Of a DNA stretch of 64,000 nt, positions 46,816-55,668 are shown piece by piece (the stretch's first letter is position 1; each line of letters opens with the position of its first letter). This DNA is from Acidisarcina sp963790505 (GTDB taxonomy: Bacteria > Acidobacteriota > Terriglobia > Terriglobales > Acidobacteriaceae). The position numbers were made by a program, and so were the translations under genes. The stretch is from assembly GCA_963790505.1 (NCBI GenBank), contig CAWBOT010000005.1, forward strand, positions 930,001-994,000. Reading direction: 5' to 3'. Below the pieces are notes generated by a model, which had not been told where the DNA came from, ran no database searches, and was given only the letters and a program-made list of their open reading frames with translations.

Positions 46816-48428
46816 CGTCATCGAGGTCCATTGGGCGTACAAACTTCTCGACGAACGCGATCTCTTTGTCGGTTAGCCCGTATTTTGCGTACAGGGCATC
46901 GTCTGTCCACCGCCTCGTCCACTTCTGTGTAGGCACAAACGTGTAAACCTTGCGCGTGGTGTTGTGGGATGGCTTGTGCAGAAGAATTAGGAGGCGAGTG
47001 AGCCGACAGGAAAGATATGACAGGGCACTTTCGGCTTTGAATTTCGAGTCGAATGGGCCAATGCACAGATACGTTTCCGAGGAGATGCTGCCCGGTTCGC
47101 CAATGAATGGTGTGCTGATAATCTTATGCGGATAAGTGTCCTTGTTTCCGGTGCCTGGAGCGGCGAAGCCCACGAACACTTTCCACTTGTCGATGAGGTT
47201 GACGGCGGTCCCAACGGAGGCTCTTGGTATGTAACCCTTTCCTCCATTCTGGTAGACGAGAACATCCTTTGCACCTTTGCCATTCTTCCCTCTAAAGCTC
47301 GAATCAAGCCTGAAGGGGTTCCTCGTACTGACCAGCCGTTCGAACCGATGGCCTTCAGGTAGTAATAGTGAATCGGTTGCGCCTGTCTCGACGGCAGCGA
47401 CCTTTTTCAAGATGGACAAGCCGTCGTTGAAGCGTACGAATACGTCAGCCCCCTTCTCAAGGAGCGGTCGGGTTGTCGTCGAAGGGGCGTCGTCCTTGAA
47501 GTAGGTTGTGACGCGGCACGGCCCGTGATTGTCCCGGTCCCAGAGGAAGTAGCAGACGCCGCCTTTTAGAGCCACCCCGGGAAACACGTCTGATGCAATC
47601 ACGTAGTCGTCGATCGAACGTAGGCGATCGTCGTCGAGCATAGACTCTCTGAAGTCATCTAGCCCCTTTCCTCCCCGTGAACCAGCGGGAGGGAATAACC
47701 ATCGCCAGCAGTCGAGGGTTGAGCTTCTTTGCTTGGTCAACGAAAAGGTTGTAGATCGGCACAGCAGAAGTACCTGTACCACCACCGTCTGCCAACTGAT
47801 ACGGCGGGTTGCCGATGATTACGTCGAACTGCATGCAGCCTCCAAACACTTCGGTTAAGCGAGTCTTGATGTCGTCAGTATGGATCAGCGCATATGCATG
47901 GGTTTCAAGTCCTTCGCCACGGTCAAAGGTCTTTTCGCGTGCCCCGCAGAATTTGCACCTGCCATCCACCCATGCGTGCTCCGTTCGCTCGAACCAGACG
48001 TTTCCAGCATCGGTTGAAAAACCTTTGGCGATGGAGTGCGGGCCATTTGCATGTTTCGAGCAGTACAGGCTGCGGCGCGCCAATAGGCTGGTGAGGTAGG
48101 TGATGCCAATGCCGAAGACCTGCTTGGTGAGGATGTGGTCGACGCGCGTTTGGAGGTTAGGTATTTCGGCAGCCAAGCCTTTCGTGAGGCGGCTAGCGAT
48201 CTCGCGCAGGAACACCCCCGACTTGGTGAACGGGTCAAGGAATCTCACCGAACCGTCCGCCCAGAGGTCCGCACCATTGTTCGCCGCCGCCCAAGCCTCA
48301 GCAAGGGTGTCGAGCATCCGATTGGCAAACTCAGGCGGTGTGAATACCTCGTCGTTGGAAAGATTGGCTATGCAGGTCAGAACGTCCGGGTTGCGCCCGC
48401 GAAGCGTAAAGCTTGCCTGACCATTCAT
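46808..48428 (-). CDS. Eco57I-like DNA N6-adenine methylase/restriction subunit, one frameshift
   Basis: Joined frames give 539 residues. SAM site: VFTPPEFANRMLDTLAEAW then FLDPFTKSGVFLREI (motif I). A CxxC pair (CKFCG) and a second Cys motif occur mid-domain. Catalytic motif IV is FDVIIGNPPYQLADGG. An extra base near 47676 breaks the frame just after MVIPSRWFTG; it resumes GGKGLDDFRESMLDDDRL, typical of the Eco57I family. The C-terminal half may recognise the target. The start ATG overlaps the preceding TGA (ATGA), and its end overlaps the helicase. It should methylate adenine in a specific DNA sequence. Confidence 0.83.
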
Positions 48429-49081
48429 ATGGCCACCCCCAACCCGTCGTTCAACGCCAAGCCAGCGAGATATCGCGCAGTCGTCGGCGGATACTCCTTA
48501 AGTGGTCTGAAGACCTCATGCTTGCCGAGATCAGCAAACAGAGCGCCTTGCTGGCTGAAAGAGGACATTTGCGTGAGAGCATCAAAACGGAAGTCTCTTC
48601 GCTGGAACTTACCCTTACCTAAGTATCCCCACTCAGCAAAGGTAAGGGGTTCGCCGGAGTGCATGAGCATCGTCAGCGCGTCGCCATGTACGAGATTCTG
48701 CGACAGGACATACAAAGCGGCAAGGTAGACTTCGTCCGTCTCGCTCAGATTCAGATAGTCAGCGAGAACCTCAAGCATATTCGCGCGGCACTCGGCGATA
48801 TTATCCGCCAGGAGTTCAATTCCGTAGGTGCACATCACCGCCAGCAGGGCGTAATGCCGCCTCTCAAAGTCGGACTTGCCGAATTTGGCCTCGACGGCGG
48901 CCAGTTTGCGCCGCAAGACGGGAACAAGGAAGTTTCCATCTCCGCACGCGGGCTCCAGGAATCGAGAGTCGATGCGCTCGGTTTCGCCCTTGACCAGACC
49001 AAGCATGTTTTCGACTAGCCACTGAGGCGTGAACACCTCTCCGTGGTCTGCGACGCGCTTTTTGGACTTGGTCAGGTTCAT
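48425..49081 (-). CDS. Short N6-methylase-like protein, first gene of the operon
   Basis: 218 residues. It starts MNLTKSKKRVADHGEVFTPQ, a typical type I/IIG methylase entry, followed by the SAM-binding FLEPACGDGNFLVPVLRRKL (motif I) and YGIELLADNIAECRANML (motif II/III acidic region). No NPPY/DPPY motif IV appears before the stop, so it may lack catalytic ability alone and act as a partner of the Eco57I-like methylase. It ends ATGA-overlapped with that gene. The longer frame from 49273 runs through a palindromic repeat and is rejected. Confidence 0.75.
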   Translation of the reverse strand: MNLTKSKKRVADHGEVFTPQWLVENMLGLVKGETERIDSRFLEPACGDGNFLVPVLRRKLAAVEAKFGKSDFERRHYALLAVMCTYGIELLADNIAECRANMLEVLADYLNLSETDEVYLAALYVLSQNLVHGDALTMLMHSGEPLTFAEWGYLGKGKFQRRDFRFDALTQMSSFSQQGALFADLGKHEVFRPLKEYPPTTARYLAGLALNDGLGVAI

Positions 49082-49150
49082 CGGGTAGTAAGGTACATGA
49101 TACAAGTCAACGAACGGCTTGAATGGGCGACCCGACGGTGGCACCACCGG

Positions 49151-49199
49151 GGGCGGACTGCCGTCCGCCCTTTCCCACATCCCAAACGCGGGATGTGGG
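49151..49199. repeat. Two adjacent perfect palindromes upstream of the restriction-like operon
   Basis: GGGCGGAC/GTCCGCCC (49151-49170, 4-base loop) and CCCACATCCC/GGGATGTGGG (49174-49199, 6-base loop). The second resembles dispersed palindromic repeats known from Terriglobia genomes. They mark the boundary of the operon and may act as transcription barriers or be remnants of mobile REP-type elements. Confidence 0.65.
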
Positions 49200-49287
49200 G
49201 CACCCGCTTTTGTTCTCCCCACCCCCGTCGTGGCACTAGACACAACTGCAGGGCTTGGATGGGCCGCCGACATTCGAGGTATCGCGA

Positions 49288-52200
49288 TTATTCCACGGTG
49301 AACCTTTGCAGGGCGTAGAGCGCGACGTTATTGACCTGCATGATGACGCGGCCGCTGGTAGCTCCGAGGGGCACCTTGACCTGGATACTCTCAGCTGTAT
49401 CGCTGACGATCGTCCCCGGTATACCGTTGAAGGTGACACTCGCTTTGCCGCCGCCGTCGAGTAGATTTGTGCCGGTGATGGTTACAGTAGAGCCGACGGC
49501 CCCACTGGATGCCGAGACGTTGGTGATGGTGGGGAAGGGATAGAGGGTGAACGGCACTCCGTTGCTGGTCTTGCCGTCCTGTCTCACGATGATGTTGCCG
49601 GTCGAGCCGTTATAGGGGGCACGGATCGTGATCTGGCTGCTCGACCATGCAGTGACCTGGGCGATGCCGCTGCCTACAGTGACGTAGCCATTGCCCTGGG
49701 TTGCGTCGAAGTTGCCACTGATGGTGATGTCCGCGGCGATCGCTCCGTAGTTGGGGCTGATGGAGGTGATGTTCGGAAGACTCGGAGTGACGATGAAGTC
49801 CTGCAGAGCAATCAAGGGAACGCCGTTGACCTCGATATCGAGCCTCCCCGATGTCGCGCCTGCTGGCACAGTTACGTGGATACTGGTGGCAGTGTCGCTG
49901 ACGATCGTCGCCGGAGTGCCATTGAAGGTGACGCTCGGATGGCCGCTGCTGTCGAGGAGATTTGTGCCGGTGATGGTTACGGGAGCGCCGGGGACGCCGG
50001 TGGTGACCGAGACATTGGTGACGGTCGGGAAGGCATTCAGGGTGAATGGTTCAGGATTGCTCTTGTCGCCATCCGCTGCGGTAACCACGATGGAGCCCGC
50101 TCCGGGGGCACCGTTGTATGGCACGCGAACGGTGATCGCCGTGCTCGACCAGGCAATCACCTGCGACTTTGCGCCATTCACCTGGACGTAGCCGCTGCCT
50201 TCGGCCGCGCCGAAGTTGCTGCCGGAGATGGTGACAGGCGCGGCAATCGCTCCGTAGTTGGGGCTGAGGCTGGTGATCTGCGGGGCGGTCAGGCCAAGGG
50301 AGGCGATGTTGAGGTCCCAGACGCTGCGGCCATGGGTTGCGGCGCGCAGGGTTCTCGAACCGTTGTGCAGGGCGAGGCCAACGACGACTACGTTCGGAAG
50401 GCCGGTGCCGAGCGTCGACCAACTCGCGCCGCCGCTGCTGGTATAGAAGGCTCCGATATCGGTGCCGATAAAGAGCGTCTCCGGCGAATCGGGATCGACG
50501 AGGATCGCGTTGACTGGGGTATTGGGCAGGTCGCTGCTGATGTCGGTCCAGGCGCCTCCGGCGTTGGTTGTCTTGAAGACATGGCCGAGTTTGTCGCCAA
50601 AGAATCCGGAGAATCCGTTATAGACGACGTAGGCGGTTGTCGGGGTGGTCGGATCGACGGCGATCCAGTCCACGGTGCGGTTGGGCAGGCCGCTGGTGGT
50701 CACGTTGGTCCAGTGCGCGGCGCTGCCGGAGAGCGCGTTGCGGGTGACGTAGACTCGTCCATCGTCCGAGCCGCTGTAGACGGTATTCGAATCGGTGGGT
50801 GCGGCGGCCAGGGTGCTCAACGTTCCACCACCCGAGGTGAGATCGCCGGAGATCGGCGTCCAAGAACCTGCGGCGTTGGTGGTCTGGTAGACGCGATAGG
50901 TGCCGAAGTAGAGGGTTTGCGAGTTTTCGGGGTCCATGGCCAACGGAGGAACCCACGCGACGCGGTCGCCGGTCACAATTCCGTTGGTGGCATCGTTGAA
51001 GCTCACGCCGTCGTCGGTGGATTTGTACAGCGTGGCGGTGATGCAGCCCGTGTAGATGACATTGGGGTGGGCGAAATCGATGGCCGTGGCGCCGCCGTCT
51101 CCGCAAGCGACCGTGGGCCAGGTGACCGAGCCGGAGTATTTGTTGGTGCCATTGTCCTGAGTGCCGGCGTAGGTGTGGTTCACATTGCCGGGATCCATGG
51201 AGATGCCGGGATAAAACTCGGTCAAGGCAAGCGTCGAATTCAGGCTGATCCAGTTGATGTTTGTGGATGAGGGAGTTCTGGTGCTCCAGACGCCGCCGTC
51301 ATTGCCGGTGTAGAGGACCGATCCGTCGTTGGCGAAGGCCATGGCGTGGGCGTCGGGATGGATCGCGGCAGAGAAGTCTGTCCAGGTGTTGCCGCCGTCG
51401 AGGGAGCGCAGGGCGGCGCTGTTCCCGGGCGAGTAGGCCCAACTGCCGCCGACGATCACGAAATTCGGATCCACCGGACTGACGCCGATGGTGTCGTCGT
51501 ACCAGCACTGGCCTCCGCAGTAATTTGGAGTGTTGGCGAGCTGCGTCCAACTCGCACCGCCGGTTGTCGATTTATAGAAGCCCAAGAGGCCGCCGGTCGA
51601 AGGGTCGCCTATTCCGGCGTATAAGACCATGGAACTGGAGGGCGCCAAGGCCAGCGCCACGCGGCCGCCGTTGGGATTGGGCAAAGCGGTCGAGCCTCCG
51701 CCATTGCTGGCGCTCCAGGTCTTGCCCGCGTCCGCCGACTTGAAAACGCCGCTGGTGGTGGCGGCATACGCGACGTTCGCATTGGCGGGATCGAAGAAGA
51801 CAGCGGTGCCGGGGCCGAGCCCGGAGATGACCTGTGTCCAGGCGACGCCAGCGTTGGTGGAGCGGTAGATCCCATCGAAGCCGGAAAACTCCACCGCGGC
51901 AAGGACTACCTTACTGTTACCGGGCTGGACTGACATCTGGCCGATCCGCGCTCCCCCGCCATAATAGCTATCCGAATAGACGGGGCCGCAGAAGGGGCCG
52001 CAGATCTGAGTCCAGGTTGCGCCTCCATCGGTCGACTTGAGAACGCCCGCGCCATAATAACTGTCGCCAGAGAAGTTCTCCTCGCCGGTGCCGACGTAGA
52101 CGATCGACGAATTGTTGGGGTCGAGGGTGATGGAACCAACCGCCAGGGATGGCTGGCCATCGGTAAGAGGGACCCAGGTGGCGCCGCCGTCGGTGGTTTT

Positions 52201-52665
52201 CCAGACTCCTCCCTCCGCGCCGCCTGCATACACGATCTTTGGGTTTTCCGGATCGACGGCAAGCGCAGTGACCCGTCCGGCGCTAACGCCGTAGTAATTG
52301 TCGACCGGTTGAGGGCCGATCTGGACCCATTGCGGCTGGGCAGCCGGCGCGGGAGATGCTGTGCTCGCTCTGGCTGCGGCTGCGGCGGCCAGCTTCGCGT
52401 CGCGCTGGTTGATCGCCCGCTGGCGAATCCCGGCCGGAATGTGTTTCAGGGGATACGCCCGGCGATCCTGAAACCACTGCTGGCGCTGGCGAATGAAACT
52501 GCCCTCGTCTCCACTTTCCCCTTTTTCAAAGTTCTTCTCGGACTCCTCCCGCGACTGCGCCGCACCCTTTGGGGCGTCGGCATCCTGAGCGCGGAGGGAA
52601 GCTGGGGCAAGCGCAAGAAGGCTGGAGAACACCACAGGCAGAAAGGAGCGAAGAACGCGAGGCAT
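49288..52665 (-). CDS. Secreted BNR/sortilin-like beta-propeller protein with IPT/TIG domains
   Basis: 1125 residues. Signal peptide MPRVLRSFLPVVFSSLLALA then PASLRAQ. A charged linker is followed by many BNR/VPS10-type repeats (VYAGGAEGGVWKTTDGGATW, VYVGTGEENF, VLKSTDGGATWTQI, IYRSTNAGVAWTQV, VFKTTNAGGAWTDI) forming two propellers. The last 330 residues contain four IPT/TIG immunoglobulin-like domains (ITSLSPNYGAIAAPVTISG, VTNVSVTTGVPGAPVTITG, ITSISPNYGAIAADITISG, ITNVSASSGAVGSTVTITG). Related proteins bind glycans or act as sialidase-like scaffolds. The ATG has an aggag ribosome site. Substrate unknown. Confidence 0.87.
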   Translation of the reverse strand: MPRVLRSFLPVVFSSLLALAPASLRAQDADAPKGAAQSREESEKNFEKGESGDEGSFIRQRQQWFQDRRAYPLKHIPAGIRQRAINQRDAKLAAAAAARASTASPAPAAQPQWVQIGPQPVDNYYGVSAGRVTALAVDPENPKIVYAGGAEGGVWKTTDGGATWVPLTDGQPSLAVGSITLDPNNSSIVYVGTGEENFSGDSYYGAGVLKSTDGGATWTQICGPFCGPVYSDSYYGGGARIGQMSVQPGNSKVVLAAVEFSGFDGIYRSTNAGVAWTQVISGLGPGTAVFFDPANANVAYAATTSGVFKSADAGKTWSASNGGGSTALPNPNGGRVALALAPSSSMVLYAGIGDPSTGGLLGFYKSTTGGASWTQLANTPNYCGGQCWYDDTIGVSPVDPNFVIVGGSWAYSPGNSAALRSLDGGNTWTDFSAAIHPDAHAMAFANDGSVLYTGNDGGVWSTRTPSSTNINWISLNSTLALTEFYPGISMDPGNVNHTYAGTQDNGTNKYSGSVTWPTVACGDGGATAIDFAHPNVIYTGCITATLYKSTDDGVSFNDATNGIVTGDRVAWVPPLAMDPENSQTLYFGTYRVYQTTNAAGSWTPISGDLTSGGGTLSTLAAAPTDSNTVYSGSDDGRVYVTRNALSGSAAHWTNVTTSGLPNRTVDWIAVDPTTPTTAYVVYNGFSGFFGDKLGHVFKTTNAGGAWTDISSDLPNTPVNAILVDPDSPETLFIGTDIGAFYTSSGGASWSTLGTGLPNVVVVGLALHNGSRTLRAATHGRSVWDLNIASLGLTAPQITSLSPNYGAIAAPVTISGSNFGAAEGSGYVQVNGAKSQVIAWSSTAITVRVPYNGAPGAGSIVVTAADGDKSNPEPFTLNAFPTVTNVSVTTGVPGAPVTITGTNLLDSSGHPSVTFNGTPATIVSDTATSIHVTVPAGATSGRLDIEVNGVPLIALQDFIVTPSLPNITSISPNYGAIAADITISGNFDATQGNGYVTVGSGIAQVTAWSSSQITIRAPYNGSTGNIIVRQDGKTSNGVPFTLYPFPTITNVSASSGAVGSTVTITGTNLLDGGGKASVTFNGIPGTIVSDTAESIQVKVPLGATSGRVIMQVNNVALYALQRFTVE

Positions 52666-52807
52666 AGGAGGACTCCTGCAGAGCGGAGCAATGATGAAGG
52701 AAGGGCGAGGACCGCTGGGCGGAACGAGGGTCAACGATAGCCCAGATGAAACCGGCAGTCAACCAAACAGTGTATGGGACGAGTTACGACGGTCTGGGCC
52801 ACCCCGG

Positions 52808-55402
52808 CTAGTCGGCGACGCCCTCAAGACTGACGAATGCCGTCGGAGGTCCGTCGGCGCTGATGGTCAGGTTGAGGTAATTGTCGTAGACGCCCACCGC
52901 GACAGGATCGAACTCGATGGGCAGCGCGCAGCTCTTCCCGGACGGAAGTCCAGCCTGGCAGGTGTTTTGGGCGGTGGTGAGGATTTTGTAGTTGGGGCGG
53001 CCGGTGACGGCTGCTCCGATCGCCACTGTTCCCGACGCAGCATTGTTGACGATGGTGACGGTCAGCACCTTGCTGCTGCCGAGCGGAATGGCGCCGAACT
53101 GGAGGAGTTGTGTTCCGACGCTCACGCCGAGAGCGACGCCTTGCAAATTGATTGATGGGTTCGAGGATCCATTCGTCGCCAACGTCAATATATTGTTGTG
53201 CGGGCCGATCTTTACCGGCGAGAACTCAACCTGCAGGATGCAACTCTTGCCCGCCGTTACTCCTGACGCGCAGGTCGTTCCGCTGACGATGTAGCTCTGG
53301 CCGTTGATTGACGGTGCAACGGTCAGCGTGCCTCCGCCGATGTTAGTGATGGTCAGCGGCAGAGTCTTGATGCTGCCGAAGCCGATGCTGCCAAACTGCA
53401 GCGTTGCCGCGGAGAGCTGCGCCTGCGGGGGCGCCGGATTGACGGTAATATTCACGGAATGAGGCGGGGGTGCGGCCAGGAAATTTCCATCTCCGGGGTA
53501 CGAGGCGGATATGGAGTGAGTGCCGAGAGCGAGGCTGGCCGTTGTGAAGGCCGCAGAGCCTGAGGGGTTGAGGGTGGCGTTGCCGAGTGACAGGCCGTCG
53601 GACGTGAAGGTGACCGTGCCGGTTGGCACTCCGGCGATCTGTGGTGACACGGACGCGGTCAGTGTCACTTTTCCTCCTGCCAGGATGTTGGTCGCGCTCG
53701 CGGCAAGTGCGAGGCTGGACGATGCCCGGTTCACGGTAAGCAAGACAGGCTGCGTCAGGACCGCGTAGTTGACCGCGTCGGCTGGTGTAAAGGTGATGGA
53801 TATCTGGTGGGTTCCGGCAGCGAGGACCGCATTTGTTGCCACTGAGTAACCCAAGGAACCAATCGCCGGTGCGGGCGCGAACAAGTTGAACGGTTGTGGC
53901 GCCAAGGAGGGAGAGAAGCCCAGGATTGAAGCGGCGACCTCCTCTGCCAAGAAGTCATGTCCGAGCGGAGTCGGATGCCCGCCATTGATAGTGGGATCGC
54001 CGAGATAAATATATGCGTTGCCGGTCGTCGGGTCGGATCGATTGCCATAGGCCCAAAATTGCGGCGCCGTGCCGGCGAAGTCGACGGTGGCGGGAAACAA
54101 GGCCGCAGCGGCGGCCATGGCGGTTGCCACACTTGTGGAAGGCGCCTGGGGGCCGAGCAGATAAATTGGCGTTCCGGGCAGACACGCGTTGACCTCGGAG
54201 AGAAAGTTGGTGGCCGCCTGCTGGGTGTTTTGTTCGGTGGAAAATTGATCATTCAGGCCGCCGAAGAGCACAACCAGGTCAGGGTTGCGCCCGCAAATGT
54301 CGGTCAGCGCCCGTTGGACAAAGGTGAGATTGTCCACGCCGCCCACGGTAAAGCCGCTGCCGCTCACTCCAGTCTCCCACCAGTCCCAGTTGAAATATTC
54401 GCCAAGCACCTGGGGGTAGCCCGAACCGGCGCCACCAGGCTGAACAGGAGGCAGAATCGGTTCGGAGATGATTGGAGTGGTCAATGAATCACCAAAGATG
54501 ATGGCCCTCTTGCCCAATGGAACCTGGGGCGCCGAAATGGTATCGGCAGCAGCGGCGTTCACGCCGAAAAACGGAGTGGCGTCGTCGAGCATGACCTTGA
54601 TCTGGCGGGGGCGCTTGTCGGGGAAGGCGACCTCGTAGAAGAGCGTTCGCGGAGAGTCGTCTGCGACCGGCTCTGCATCGGGATTCGTCCATGAGCCGTC
54701 GACCCAGAGCCGATAGTTTGCGCTCCGTGACTGGATCGCGAACTCGAAGCGCTGGCAATCGCAGGTAAAGGCGACCTTGTAATAATGGTCCACCGCCATG
54801 GTGGGATCGGGAATCAAACCCTCTCGTCCGCTGGCGGTTACGGTCGCAACCATTGGGCTGGATTCATAACGAAGCAATGGAGAGTTGTAAGGGGCGCTGA
54901 CCGATGCGCCGCCGGTGATCTGCGAGGTGTCAAATTGCGAGGTGATGGTGGGGGCATCCGCGGTCGGGTCTGCGGCCGGAACTGCCATTGCAGATGCAGC
55001 GAAGATTGACGGATTGAACGGAGTGCCATAGACGATCGTCGCGGGCTGGGCTTGCACAACCGGCACGCTGGGGAGGACGTTGAACTGCTCTTCCGCGTCG
55101 GCGGAGGCGTAGACCTTATTTCCGGCCTGATGAGCAGACAGGGTTACCGTGCCGACGCCGGTCACAGTGAGCCAGCGTCCATTCAGCGTCACGGGACCGG
55201 TCGCGGTGAGAGTTACGGGCAAATAGGAGGACGCAAGGGCGATGACCTGGAATGGCGCCACTCCGTAATGCTGATCGGCGATGGGGAGCAAATTGATCTG
55301 CTGCGGCGTGGTTCCCTGACCAAAGGCACTGACGCAGAGTACGAACGCCGGCAGAAGAGACGCAAACCTTCTCACGCAAGAGATCTCAATGCCAGACTTC
55401 AT
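52808..55402 (-). CDS. Secreted SGNH-hydrolase protein with Ig-like and choice-of-anchor-D domains
   Basis: 864 residues. Signal segment FASLLPAFVLCVSAFGQG. Residues 30-280 are beta-rich modules. A GDSL/SGNH hydrolase follows: AIIFGDSLTTP (block I Ser), GVSGSGFTVGG (block II Gly), LFGGLNDQFS (block III Asn) and GGHPTPLGHDFLAEEV (block V His). A Big_3_5-like Ig domain (LAASATNILAGGKVTLTASV) and two C-terminal ASPM/choice-of-anchor-D repeats (LQFGSIGFGSIKTLPLTITN, LLQFGAIPLGSSKVLTVTIV) complete it. It probably deacylates a surface or environmental polysaccharide. It lies upstream of the BNR gene in the same direction, 142 bases apart. Confidence 0.86.
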   Translation of the reverse strand: MKSGIEISCVRRFASLLPAFVLCVSAFGQGTTPQQINLLPIADQHYGVAPFQVIALASSYLPVTLTATGPVTLNGRWLTVTGVGTVTLSAHQAGNKVYASADAEEQFNVLPSVPVVQAQPATIVYGTPFNPSIFAASAMAVPAADPTADAPTITSQFDTSQITGGASVSAPYNSPLLRYESSPMVATVTASGREGLIPDPTMAVDHYYKVAFTCDCQRFEFAIQSRSANYRLWVDGSWTNPDAEPVADDSPRTLFYEVAFPDKRPRQIKVMLDDATPFFGVNAAAADTISAPQVPLGKRAIIFGDSLTTPIISEPILPPVQPGGAGSGYPQVLGEYFNWDWWETGVSGSGFTVGGVDNLTFVQRALTDICGRNPDLVVLFGGLNDQFSTEQNTQQAATNFLSEVNACLPGTPIYLLGPQAPSTSVATAMAAAAALFPATVDFAGTAPQFWAYGNRSDPTTGNAYIYLGDPTINGGHPTPLGHDFLAEEVAASILGFSPSLAPQPFNLFAPAPAIGSLGYSVATNAVLAAGTHQISITFTPADAVNYAVLTQPVLLTVNRASSSLALAASATNILAGGKVTLTASVSPQIAGVPTGTVTFTSDGLSLGNATLNPSGSAAFTTASLALGTHSISASYPGDGNFLAAPPPHSVNITVNPAPPQAQLSAATLQFGSIGFGSIKTLPLTITNIGGGTLTVAPSINGQSYIVSGTTCASGVTAGKSCILQVEFSPVKIGPHNNILTLATNGSSNPSINLQGVALGVSVGTQLLQFGAIPLGSSKVLTVTIVNNAASGTVAIGAAVTGRPNYKILTTAQNTCQAGLPSGKSCALPIEFDPVAVGVYDNYLNLTISADGPPTAFVSLEGVAD

Positions 55403-55504
55403 GGATTCTCCCCGCGAACCAGCACGATCAGTATGCCGTCAAGCGTTGAAATCTCACAACCTTTCGTTCAGCAGTGTGCATGGCATGGAAGGGATATTTG
55501 ACTG

Positions 55505-55668
55505 CGATCCTTCGCGTTGCTCAGGATGACAAAATTTTGGGGGCACCCGCATTGGTGGTGGTGCGGGCTTCGCAACTGCAGGTCCTTCGCGTTGCTCAGG
55601 ATGACAACAAAGAATGGTGAGCCTGGGGCGGCAATGCAGGTCCTTCGACTTCGCCCGGGATGACAAAT
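55505..55668. repeat. Three copies of a dispersed intergenic repeat
   Basis: Copies of (g)gtccttcgcgttgctcagg followed by atgacaa begin near 55506, 55581 and 55639; the third is diverged (ttcgacttcgcccggg). Such repeats are common between genes in Terriglobia. A small palindrome (CCCGCA/TGCGGG) lies between the first two. They fill the gap between the DUF2071 and SGNH genes. Confidence 0.7.

Noticed and set aside
47660..47690. Programmed frameshifting in the methylase
   Set aside because: No slippery heptamer with a downstream pseudoknot was seen, and the other frameshifts in the window point to simple indels.
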